From CAVVSQ01 sp963848825 (GTDB taxonomy: Bacteria > Planctomycetota > Planctomycetia > Gemmatales > Gemmataceae): a stretch of 64,000 nucleotides of DNA. Where the stretch lies: the NCBI GenBank assembly GCA_963848825.1, contig CAWKFA010000008.1:124001-188000 (forward strand), written 5' to 3'. Shown here one piece after another: positions 53,467 to 63,113 of this stretch. Positions within the stretch are counted from its first letter, which is position 1. Every line of letters begins with the position of its first letter. The translations under genes were made by a program, and so were the position numbers. The notes under the pieces are model-generated. The model was not told the DNA's origin. It was given only the letters and a program-made list of their open reading frames with translations, and did not search any database.

Positions 53467-56400
53467 TCACCGCCCGTCCACAGTGCCGCTATCCCGGTAA
53501 AGTCCTTTAGCCAAGCCGACGAGTATATGGGCTTTGATGAGTTGGTCTTTTTCCGATCTGGCCCACTCTCGGACTTCGGTGATTTGGCCAGCCTTGGCTT
53601 GTTGGAAAGCGATATCCAAACAAATCTCGCTGTACCAATCGGGGATCTCCTGCGCGTGGACCTCGACGGCTTGCCGAGCGCCCGCGAAGTCTCCGGCCCT
53701 CGCCTGGTGCGAATCATGTCCGACCAGATAAAGCCACGACCGAGAACCCTTAATAAGGTTTTTTTGGCGGCCATCGTTTTCGTCGCTCCCCACGAAATCT
53801 CCCGCCAGTGCCTGGGCAGAGGCGATTTGTTCCAAGGTTGTTCCGGATTTGCTGGAGTCTTTTCGGCTGCATAACTCGATAGCCCGGGTAAAGTTGGCCT
53901 TCGCAGCATCCGTTCGACCCACCCGAGCCTGGGCCAGAGCACTGACTTGAAAGACATAGGCTTGCTCGCTCGGATCTACGAAACCTGCGCGCGAACGCCA
54001 GCACCGCATCGTCCCGACCTGCTCGGACCTCCGCTGCGGCGATGTAACCCATACTTTCTAGTCGCACGTTCCGGTTTCCATTCCGCCGGGCCGTGTCGTC
54101 CGGATCCTCCGGAATTTGGGCCAACGCCTTCCGAGCGGCCGGGAGATCGTCCAGCATCGCCAGCATCCAGACCACCGCCACAGCAGCGGCCCCCCGACTT
54201 TTCTGATCCACCTCCGCCAACAAATCAAGGGCCCGGAGGGCCGTATCATGCTGCGCCGGGCTTGTTTCCGGCCAGGAGTTGAACGAGAGCGATCCCTTCG
54301 CCTTTTTCTCGCAACTTAGGATCATCCAAACCCGAATTCGAATGATTCATGCCGACAAGAGTGAATACTTTGTCGCCTACGGTTGGCATCTCTTCAGCGG
54401 CTTTCAGCGCCACCTGTAATATCTCCGGCCTTGGCCCGCTGGGTTACGGCGATCCGTCGAATGTTAGCCTTGGCCCAAATTTTGGTTTCGGCCTCCGTTA
54501 TGGCCTCGGCAATCTTGATTAGCGTCTTGGAAGTGGCCTGCACGTGCAGCTTCCTCGGCCGCATAAGGGAGATAGTTTGCGGGCTGGCCAACTGGAAGAG
54601 ATGCCACGACTTCAAGGACTGCATTGGCGTTCCCCAACCTGCCGTAACCCATGACAATATTTAGGTTCCGACCAAAATCGCGAGGTTGTCCTCTCGGCTG
54701 CAGCCCCTTGGCGATCTTGTATGCCATTTCCAGGGCAGCAGCAGCCCCCATTTCATCCTGCAGCTTTTGACGTAGCTCGGCCACGTTGCACAAAAGCCTG
54801 CATCGGGATGACGCGTCTCCATCGGCATTGTCGAGGAGAGCGGCAGCTTCCCGCAGGACTTTCGTGGCGTGACTGTTGTCCGCCGGCACGACCTTCACCG
54901 GGACCGGCGGCGTGTTCTTCATCTTGTCTCGCGGTGTGTCCTTCGCCTGCGCGGCTCGATTCGCGCTCTGGATTAAGTCCGCCTCGTGCTTTGCAGCGAC
55001 CGCGACGGATTGCTTTGGTTCGCTCATCCGCTGCAAGCCGGCCGCCGCTTCGCCCGCTATCAAGACGTCTTCTTTTTGTTCTGCCAGGGTTTGCAGGAAC
55101 TGTGCGCGGGTGCTGTACGGAGTTGTTCAAGGACTTCCAACATACGGCTGCGGCGCAGACCCTGTGGGTCGACTCGGCTAAGGATTTCTTCCAGGCGTTG
55201 ACGCGTCTCCAGTGTGCCGGCCTTTTGGAGAGCGTCGCGTAGCAGGACTTCATGACCAGCCCTTGAACGCTCTAGCTCCGCCATGGCGCTTTTTGCGGAC
55301 GGCAAATTGAGCGCTGCTTAAATCTTCCACCCATTTCAGCATTTGCTGTGCAGTCGTCCGGGGCAACCGTTTCCATTCGTCTGCAAAAAGGGCCACCGCC
55401 TCGTCCGGGCGGCCGATCAATTCGCACACGGCTTGGAAGGCCTTGGCGGCGTCGGTCTCGGCTAAAGTGAGCCAAAGTTTTTGCCGATCTTCCAGGTCGA
55501 GTGAAGTGCGTGCGGGTTGGGGCTTTTTAAGGGAGTAAACGTCCCAAAGGTACACTGGGGCGTCGCTGCTAGCGGCAGCCAACAAGCGGCCAGCCGGCGA
55601 AAAATGCAAGGCAACGACGTCGCGTCTCATGCCCCGCGATGGCACCTCGCTCCTTGCCGCTGGCGATCTCCCACAGATGCACGGAGTTGTCAGCGCCGCC
55701 TGTGGCCAACATCCGGCCATCGGGAGCAATTCCAACGCTCTTGACCGCATCCTTGAGTCCGGTGAACGCTCGTACTTCCTTGCCTGTGCCGATGTCCCAA
55801 AGTTGCACCTCGCCGGTGGTATCGGGCGGATAGTGCTGGCCTCCGGCAGTTACGAGCCGAGTACTGTCAGGGGTAAAAGCCAGGCGCGAAGCGCGCCACC
55901 GCTACGAGGCGTTAGTCGCTGGACCAGCTTGCCAGTGGCAACCTCCCAGAGGCGTATGTCAAAATCTCGTCCCACGTTGTCACCGTGAGCCGCGGTAGCC
56001 AACCAACGGCCATCGGGAGAAACCGCGAGGCCGTTTACCGTGAGGCCATTTTCGGCTCCTGTTTGGCTTAGGACATGGAGCGGCTCTCCAGTCGCGACAT
56101 CCCAAATAATCAAGCGATGGTCCAACGCCCCGGCCGAAAATAGCTTTGTCCCGTCCGGACAGAACTCCGCGATGATTTCAGACGATTGGTGCCCCTTCAA
56201 GTTACGCAAGCGAGCTCCCGTGCCAGTATCAAGAATTGCCAAAGAGCCTTGCGACTGGGCCGCCGCCAGCTTCCCACCCGGAGAAACCGCGAGGAGATTC
56301 GGGCGGCTGCCACCGCCTGACAGGTGCTGAATGGTCTTGGCGTCTCGCCACGTCCCACAATTTGATGTCGCCCTTCCCAAATTGAAGAAGCTTGGTGCCG

Positions 56401-58305
56401 TCTTTGGTAAAACGAATGTCCGACAGCCCCATGGGTTCGGCCACAGCGCCTATCGGCTTACCGGATACAATGTCCCAATGCGTTATGGTCCCGCCGTCGT
56501 TGCCGGCGCTTAACATTTTGCCGTCTGGAGAAAATGCCAGCGAATGCATGCTGTTCGGGGCGTCAAGGGAGAATCGTTCTTTGCCACTGGCGGTGTCAAA
56601 AAGTTTAATGTTCAAGCCACCTACGGCGAAGAGACTGTCGTCGGGTGAAAAGGCTGCACAGAAACCGCCGCTGAAACTGGGGCGTTCCCTGCCGGCTTTC
56701 AGGTCCCACATAAGCGCGGTCTTGTGATTGTGAATATTTGCCAGCAGATGGTGGTCGTGGGAAAGAACCAATTGTCGAATATTGCTCCCAATGTTTTCCA
56801 TCGCGAAGGCGTCTTCTTTTTTGCCGGTTTTCGCATCAAAAACCATGATGCCCGTGACCTTGGGGCCCGCCTCCATAATCCCCGAAGCTTGGTTGGGAAC
56901 CATGTAGACCTTAGCACCGTCTTCGGAAAGAGAGATGGCCAATGCAGTCGGCAGCTTGGCCTTGGGTCCCAACAATATGTGCCCCTTGTCTTGGCCGGTA
57001 GCGGCGTCGAATAGCATTACATCAGGATCTACCAGCCAGAAACATCGGGCGTAAGTTCCCAAGTCGGCTGAAATCGCCAAATTCGGAAGTCGATTTTTGC
57101 CCGCACCTGGCGGCAATTCGTGCCGGACAAGCGTCTTCCCTGTGTCGGATGCCACCAACCTAAATTCGAAGTCGCTCAGCACCGCCAGCTTCGTGCCGTC
57201 GGCGCTGCCGGCCAGGACGCGATCCCATCTCGTGTGCTCCATTTCCAGCGCCAGCGTAGCTTGCCCGTTAATATGTCCCAACAGCGGAGGCAGTCATCGG
57301 AGGAAACCGAGGCGACGGCCTTTCCGTCCGGCATGTATACCAAGCCTGTCACGTCGCCGCCGTGGAGAAAGCGGTTGGAACCGATACGTTTCACCGCGCC
57401 CGCGGGGAGAGGGATGTCGTTCGAATCAAGACGAGGTTCCGAGGTTGCCCGCGTTTGATTTGTCGGCGCCAAGGCCAATCCACCGGCCAGCGTCAAACTA
57501 CCCAGGCCGACGAGAAGCGTGCAATAAACGGCCAATTTTTTGGTGAGCAATGTTCGCAATGCGCCCTCCGCGAGCAAAGCCGCACCACCCGTCACCGCCT
57601 CACCCGCCGCAAATCTCGTGGCCGTGGTGATTGTCAGATGCAGTAACTTGATGGGCACGCGCGTGTTCGCGCAGAGCGTTAACGCAAGGGCGTTTTCCGG
57701 GGCCAGGCCTCGTCCGGACAAACGACTGCGCAGTAGAGAACGGCCGCGTTCGAGGCGGCGTTGAAGCGTGCTGCAAGGAACAGCCCAAGCGCTTGGCAGC
57801 TTCGCCCTGAGTGACGCCCTCGTAAAGACAGAGCAGGATGGCCTCGCGGTGAACGGCAGACAAGCGGTCCATTTCTTTCCCAAGAATGTCACCCGTTTCA
57901 CGGACGCTAATCTCGTCCACAGGATCGGCGGCCGTCTTCGGAGCGGACTGCGCTTCGTGGCGTAGGCGGCGAAGCTTGGCTGTGCGGGCGTTGAGGGCAA
58001 GGTGACGCGCTGTTTGGTGGAGCCATCCGGGTAATTGAAGGACGCCTTTTGAGCCTTGCGGCTTTACGTGCCAGGACAAGAAACGTGGCTTGGAAGATTT
58101 CCTCCGCGTCTTCAACCTGATGCAGAATGCCGCGGCTGACTCGCCATACCAAGGCCGCATGCCGGCAGACAACGGCACTAAAGGCCCGGTCCTCGTGACT
58201 GTTGAGCCAGCGTGTGAGCAGTTGGCCGTCCGAATCCGTCGTATGGCGCATAGGATCGAGGGTGATCCGCAACTGCTGCATTGAAAGGTCAAGGGCATTG
58301 GCCAT
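53467..58305 (-). CDS. ECF sigma factor fused to membrane helix, WD40 propeller and TPR-like tail (heavily frameshifted)
   Basis: About 1600 residues if one gene. The start at 58305 (AAGGGA upstream) leads into region sigma2 ('ALVWRVSRGILHQVEDAEEI', 'FQATFLVLARKA') and sigma4 ('LSAVHREAILLCLYEGVTQG', 'EAAKRLGCSL', 'LQRRLERGRSLLRSRL'). A single membrane helix follows (57500-57580; 'LAVYCTLLVGLGSLTLAGGL'). WD40 repeats fill 55500-57400 ('SMHSLAFSPDGKMLSAGND', 'DHRLIIWDVATGEPL', 'DNSVHLWEIASGKE'). A HEAT-like segment ('RRSRMLEVLEQLRT') leads to a TPR-like tail ('AARAGHFQ', 'ALAQIPEDPDDTARR', 'ALAQARVGRTDAAKANFTRA') stopping at 53467. At least ten frame breaks occur (near 58050, 57770, 57260, 56350, 55830, 55650, 55290, 55080, 54510, 54400, 53990). 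No internal start was found before the tail, so I keep it as one gene; a separate TPR gene below 55060 is possible. Planctomycetes are known for such long ECF sigma factors. Confidence 0.75.
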
Positions 58306-58600
58306 GGTAGGTCCCTTATGGGTGCGAACTCGATTCTACTCATATAATTTTCGGCGGACCTGAAAAGGCGTCAAGAATTTGCAAAAATCAAAGAAAATGA
58401 GGAGAAATCCGAGCTGCCGGCCATCTGGGACGTTCCATTCCCTTCCGCGAGTTCCTTCAGCATTTTGGCGCACAGCAGCATGGATCGGACCATTATGGTA
58501 GGCGCCTTGCCAGGGGGAGGTACGCGTGTTGCCGCGCGGGGCGAGCGCATCCTCGTTGAGAGTTGCCCACCAGCTTCCCTGGGGTGCAACCTGGTGTTCC

Positions 58601-60500
58601 CTACCCGCGATTTTCATACGGCATCAGGATCTCCTGCACCGGCACGCCTGCCAGGTCCGCGAAGCCCCCGTCTATGATTTTGTCAGCCAGGCTCGCCCAC
58701 GTCCCGAAAATAGCGATCCGAAGGCCGTTCACCCGTCAGCTTGCGGCGCAGGTCTTGACACAAGATGTCGGCTGCTCCTCTGGCGACTTCGTTCTTTTGT
58801 TGATGGCCCCACATCGCGGTCACGATGATCACCATGGCGTCTTGCACGCGCTGCGACAGTTCGCCCATCCGGCACTGGCGATCCGCCAGCTTGAGTTGGT
58901 GTTTGCTCATGGTCGCCGACAGTTCGCGTGGCAATTTACGGCACAGCCCTTGCGCGAAAGCCAGGTGCTCCGCTAGCCTGGCGTCCATACCGGCGATACG
59001 GCCTCGATCAGGCGCGGCAAACTTTTGCTGCACGGACCATTTGGCATAGTCACTCAGCTCGTGGCGCAGCCTCCAGAGGTGAATGGGGTTGGCCGGGCTA
59101 AAACTTTTGATCTGATGTTGTTGCAGGGCCTTACCGATAGGCTCGAAATACCGCCGTCCATGTTCCTTGACGAGCCCTTTGAAAAAGGCCATGCCCAGCA
59201 TTTCACCTTCCCCCTCGTAAATGCACGGCGCCAGATATTCATGGACGCTATCGCCAAAAAGATGCCCATGCAAAAAGGAGCGGCCTCCGTGCGTTTTCAT
59301 GAAGATCTCGACGGCCGCCTCCTTCTGAGCCTCGCTGCCGAAAATCTTGGCGATGATGCATTCCAGCTCGCCGCGATAGCCCTCGTCGATAAGCCATGAT
59401 CCCCAGGCTACCAGTGCATCGGCGCCGGCAATGAGGGCGGCCAGTCGGGCCAGGCGGCGTTTGACCAGCTCGCGCACCTTGATCGGTTGGCCGTAGGTTT
59501 TACGGAAGGACGCCCAGGGCAAGAGGTTTGCCAGTAGCACGCGCATGGTCGCGGCGGCGGAGGCGCACAGGGCCAGGCGGCCCAGGTTGAGCCCATGATA
59601 GGCAATGGTCAGGCCATCGCCGGTCTTGGGTTGTAGCAGGTTCTCGCGTGGGACCCGAAAGCGGTTAAATTTCATGCCACGGTTATAAGCGTGTTTGAGC
59701 GCATAAAGGCCATAGGAAACAAATTGAAAGTGCTCGTTTTCCTCGGGCAATTCGGCGATAAAAACAGCCGGCTTACCTTCGAGCTTGGCCACCAGGCCCA
59801 CCAGACGGCCAGGCAGGACGTTCGTAATAAATAACTTCTCGCCGGTGATCTCGTAAAAGTCGCCGTCAAGCACGGCGGTGGTGCGCAGCGCCGTGAGGTC
59901 GGACCCCGCCCAGGGCTCGGTAAGGGCGAATGCGGAGATCTTGGTGCCGCGGGCGAGCGCAGGCAACAGTCGGGCCTTTTGTTCGCTGCTGCCAAAGGTG
60001 CGCAAGGGATCGACGGCGCCGATGCACCCGTGCACGGAGGCAAGGGCGGCCGTCATCGAATCGAGCGTGCCCATCCGCGTCAAAAAAGGCGCGAAGCGAG
60101 CAAAGGGCGCCCCCTGGCCGCCGTACTTGGGATCGATGAGCATGCCCCAATAACCTGCGTCGGCCAGTTCGTCGATCGTGGCGCTGGAGAGTTTATGGTC
60201 TTCGTTAAGCAGGCTGCCTTCATCGCGCCGGCGCCGAATCAAGGCGAGTGATTTCTCCATGGCCGCATCGCAGGGTGCGCTTGCCGGCAGGGGCGGTGGA
60301 GCGAAAAGTTCCAGCGGAACTTTGCCTTCCCAGATGGCCTTGTGCACGGGGCTCTGCACCGTCTGATAGCGCGGAGCGAACAACGTTTCGACTTGTTCGT
60401 CGGCCTTGTCCACCGCGCCGAGCCGTGTCGCCTCCTCTTCGGACTTGCCGCCCAGCCGCAAAGCGGTCTCGGCAAAGCTGCGTTCCGACTGTGGATTCAT
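58601..60500 (-). CDS. Acyl-CoA dehydrogenase family protein (frameshift near its end)
   Basis: About 633 residues. The family blocks are in order: 'AGYWGMLIDPKYGGQGAPFA', 'GCIGAVDPLRTFGSSEQKAR', 'ISAFALTEPWAGSDLTALRT', 'YEITGEKLFITNVLPGRLVG', 'KFNRFRVPRENLL', 'FRKTYGQPIKVRELVKRRLA', and 'CIYEGEGEMLGMAFFKGLV' near the usual base position. It is an FAD enzyme that desaturates acyl-CoA thioesters; the extra C-terminal 200 residues resemble long FadE-type members. The ATG at 60500 has GGAGTGG 6 bases upstream; longer starts add unrelated sequence. In frame it stops at 58683, but a one-base change near 58692 extends it through 'KIIDGGFADLAGVPVQEILM' to 58601, clearly its natural end. Confidence 0.9.
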
Positions 60501-60670
60501 TCGCCACTCCATGGAAAATATAACCGATCGCGCTCTTAGCGGAAGCTCCTCTTTTAGCTTACGCAAATCCGCGGATTCAGACGCCCGGCATGGATAACAA
60601 GGATGCTCCATGGTATCGTTAAGCTCGGAAGCCAGAGCGTGATGTAGCGAAACCCTTCCGGTGGGGTCCC

Positions 60671-61036
60671 ATGGCCGCGTGCGATCAGGGTTATCTCTGC
60701 GATGTTTGCGGCCGGGACGTCGAGGCGATCATCGACTCCGACCTCTATCTGCGCTATGTGATGGGGGAAGTTCAGCCGCTGGCATTGCCGACCCAGCGCG
60801 AGCGGCACATCCGTTGCAACCCCAGCAACGCCCAGTACATTGTCGATCCCGCGTTTCCGCCGGTAGAGTGTACTGGCCTATTCGCCAAGGAACACCTCGA
60901 TCCCGAGTTCGTGGCGGAACAAGAGAAACGCTTGACGCGGGCCTGGAAGCGATTGCAGGAGGTACCCTCTCTGGGCATCGCCATTCCGCAATATCCCTTG
61001 CCGGAGGTACTCGCCAGGTGGGCGGCGACGCCTTAG
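60671..61036 (+). CDS. Small conserved-looking CxxC protein of unknown function
   Basis: 121 residues and intact. 'YLCDVCGRDVEAIIDSDLYL' near the N-terminus contains a CxxC pair, and two more Cys follow ('HIRCNPSNAQYIVD', 'PVECTGLFAKEHLD'), so metal binding is possible. The C-terminal half is helical with 'QEKRLTRAWKRLQEVPSLGI'. No named family is recognised; the composition and codon use match the neighbours. It is divergent from the acyl-CoA dehydrogenase (170 bases between starts), and its stop codon lies within the first bases of the long inverted-repeat element. Confidence 0.75.
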   Translation: MAACDQGYLCDVCGRDVEAIIDSDLYLRYVMGEVQPLALPTQRERHIRCNPSNAQYIVDPAFPPVECTGLFAKEHLDPEFVAEQEKRLTRAWKRLQEVPSLGIAIPQYPLPEVLARWAATP

Positions 61037-61137
61037 AGCGTTCGGAAAAAAAGGGGTCAGACCCCTTGAAGCGAACAGATTTTCAATGCTTTTGCAGGGT
61101 ATTGAGGGGGTCTGACCCCTTTTTTTCCGAACGCTCT
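61035..61137. repeat. Dispersed inverted-repeat element, long copy
   Basis: Two perfect 31-base arms (61035-61065 and 61107-61137) are separated by 41 bases. Each arm holds GGGGTCAGACCCC flanked by seven A or T and the end TTCGGA/TCCGAA with AGAGCG/CGCTCT. The same element, reversed and lacking 30 internal bases, is at 31682-31745. T-runs after GC-rich palindromes on both sides make it a possible two-way terminator between the CxxC gene and rpsU. Confidence 0.9.
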
Positions 61138-61271
61138 TAGGCATTCAGCCCTCGCCGCCAACGAAGTCTGCCGCTACTCGTCGCGGCATCAGGGCAAAAA
61201 AAATCCCCATGCTCGCGCGAATTTAATTCACCGCGGCGACATGGGGATAGGTGTATGCTTGAAAGATTCGC

Positions 61272-61469
61272 TCAGGGGGTTTTCTCGCGCGCCTTGCGGG
61301 CCGCTTTTTCCTTGCGAAGCCGGGCGCGGCGACGGAGTTCACTAGGCTTTTCGTAATGTTGATGGGCACGCAATTCTTTTTGCATCCCGCTACGTTCGAT
61401 GAGCTTTTTGAACCGACGCAGAGCAAGACCAATAGGTTCCTTGTCGTGAACACGCATTCGTAGGGTCAT
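61272..61469 (-). CDS. rpsU: Ribosomal protein bS21
   Basis: 65 residues and intact. It matches the short, very basic bS21 family: 'MRVHDKEPIGLALRRFKKLI' then 'YEKPSELRRRARLRKEKAAR'. It binds the 30S platform near the 3' end of 16S rRNA and helps initiation. AAGGAGG stands 6 bases before the ATG. It stands alone with about 180 non-coding bases upstream to selA, which is read in the same direction. Confidence 0.95.
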   Translation of the reverse strand: MTLRMRVHDKEPIGLALRRFKKLIERSGMQKELRAHQHYEKPSELRRRARLRKEKAARKAREKTP

Positions 61470-61653
61470 TCGTCCTCCTTTCGGGGGTTACCTTTGTAAA
61501 CAAAGGGGTGCCGGACGACAGCGGCAACGAGGTTTCTCATCCCGAAATCCCGTATTTCGGAAACTTCTAATATAGCCGACGATTAAGGCAGCGGGTAGGG
61601 GAATTCGAAAATCCGCCACTGATTTGAACGTTGGCACTGCAAAGCCTTATCAT

Positions 61654-63049
61654 CTATAACGTTAGCGCCTTTTGCATCGCTAAAACGACCTCGGCGTCCT
61701 CATGCGGAAAGATCGTCCGCAGGTCCAGAACCAGTTTTCCCTCGCGCAGCCGGGCCAGTACCGCGGGAAGTCCCGCGCGTAGCCGCCGGGCGAACTCGGA
61801 ATCGCTGAGGGTCTGACACTGGACCTCGACGACCCAGGTTTTGAGCGTCTGATCGGGAAGGGAGCCGCCGCCGACATACGCGACATCCTCGCACGCCAGC
61901 GCGCTAAACACCCCGAGCTGCTGGCCGATCTCCTTGGCCATGCTGGTCGGCGCGTTGTTGCAGCTCCGCCAGGGGAATGCCGAGCATGCGCAGGATCGGG
62001 ATCTCCTGGACGGCTTTGTCCTCGTTTAGATAAAGGCGCAGAGTAGCTTCCAGGGCCGCCAGGGACATCTTGTCGAGGCGAAAGGCGCGCATCAGTGGAT
62101 CCTTCTCGATCATCTCAATCCACTGGTGCTCTCCGACAATGATACCGGCCTGGGGGCCGCCCAGCAATTTGTCGCCGCTGAAAAGAACCAGGTCCGCGCC
62201 CGCCGCGATGCTGGCCTGCGCCGTTGGCTCATTTTCGAAGCCGAAACGGCCGAAATCGATCAGCGCGCCCGAACCGATATCGTCAATCACCTTCAGATGA
62301 TACTTTTTTCCCAGCGCCACCAGCTCGCCGAGCGCCACTGCCTTGGTAAACCCGCTGACGCGGAAGTTGCTCGTGTGGATTTGCAAGAGCGCGGCCGTGT
62401 TGGGCCCGATCGCGTTTTCAAAGTCAGCCAGCCGTGTGATATTGGTGGTGCCGACTTCGCGCAGGGTCGCTCCCGAGATGGCCATGATCTCGGGAATCCG
62501 AAAGCTGCCGCCGATTTCAATGAGTTGCCCGCGGGAAACAATAACTTCCTTGCCGTGCGCACAGGGCATGCAGCGCGAGCACCGTGGCGGCGGCGTTATT
62601 GTTGACCGCCGTGGCGCTCTGGGCGCCCGTGAGTCGGCAAAGCCATTCCCTGACGGCGTTCTGGCGGGAAGAACGCTTGCCTGTCTCGATGTCCAACTCG
62701 AGGTTGAGATAGCCACGGGCCGCCTCCGCGGCGGCTTGGACGGCCTCATCGGCCAGCGGGGCCCGGCCGAGGTTGGTGTGAAGAACGATACCGGTAGCAT
62801 TGAGGACACGCCGAAGCCTGGGACGCATCTCCCAGGTGAGACGGAGTTCGACTCGATTGGCGAGCAGTTCCGCAGTGGTGGCGCCGTTGGCGGGTTCGCC
62901 GCGGCCCAGGCGCTGTGCGCCTCGTCGAGCTCGAGGCGAATGGCGCCTACCAGAAGTGCATGAGCGTGTAGCCCTTCCAGACGCCGGGCGGTAGCGGTCT
63001 CCAGCACCTCGTTGACGGAAGGCAACTCGCGAAACGCGTTGTGATCCAT
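61654..63049 (-). CDS. selA: L-seryl-tRNA(Sec) selenium transferase (frameshifted)
   Basis: About 465 residues. The N-terminal 'FRELPSVNEVLETATARRLE' and 'RRVLNATGIVLHTNLGRAPL' are SelA signatures. 'YLNLELDIETGKRSSRQNAV', 'ATAVNNNAAATVLALHALC', 'EVIVSRGQLIEIGGSFRIPE', 'LREVGTTNITRLADFENAI' and the PLP-lysine segment 'LVLFSGDKLLGGPQAGIIVG' follow in order. The C-terminus includes 'VAYVGGGSLPDQTLKTWVVE'. The enzyme turns Ser-tRNA(Sec) into Sec-tRNA(Sec) with selenophosphate. The frame changes near 62895, 62555 and 61950. It lies 64 bases downstream of selB in the same direction, a common pairing. selC (tRNA-Sec) and selD are not visible in the window. Confidence 0.93.
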
Positions 63050-63113
63050 GATGGAGCTATTCTACGGGTTGGCAAAGGACTGACAGCGGTGCTCGCGGAA
63101 CCGTGCCGCGCCG

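Noticed and set aside
58371..58589. 72-residue minus-strand open frame between the sigma gene and the acyl-CoA dehydrogenase
   Set aside because: No ribosome-binding site, no family, and composition like random high-GC sequence; the 295-base gap holds nothing else I can support.
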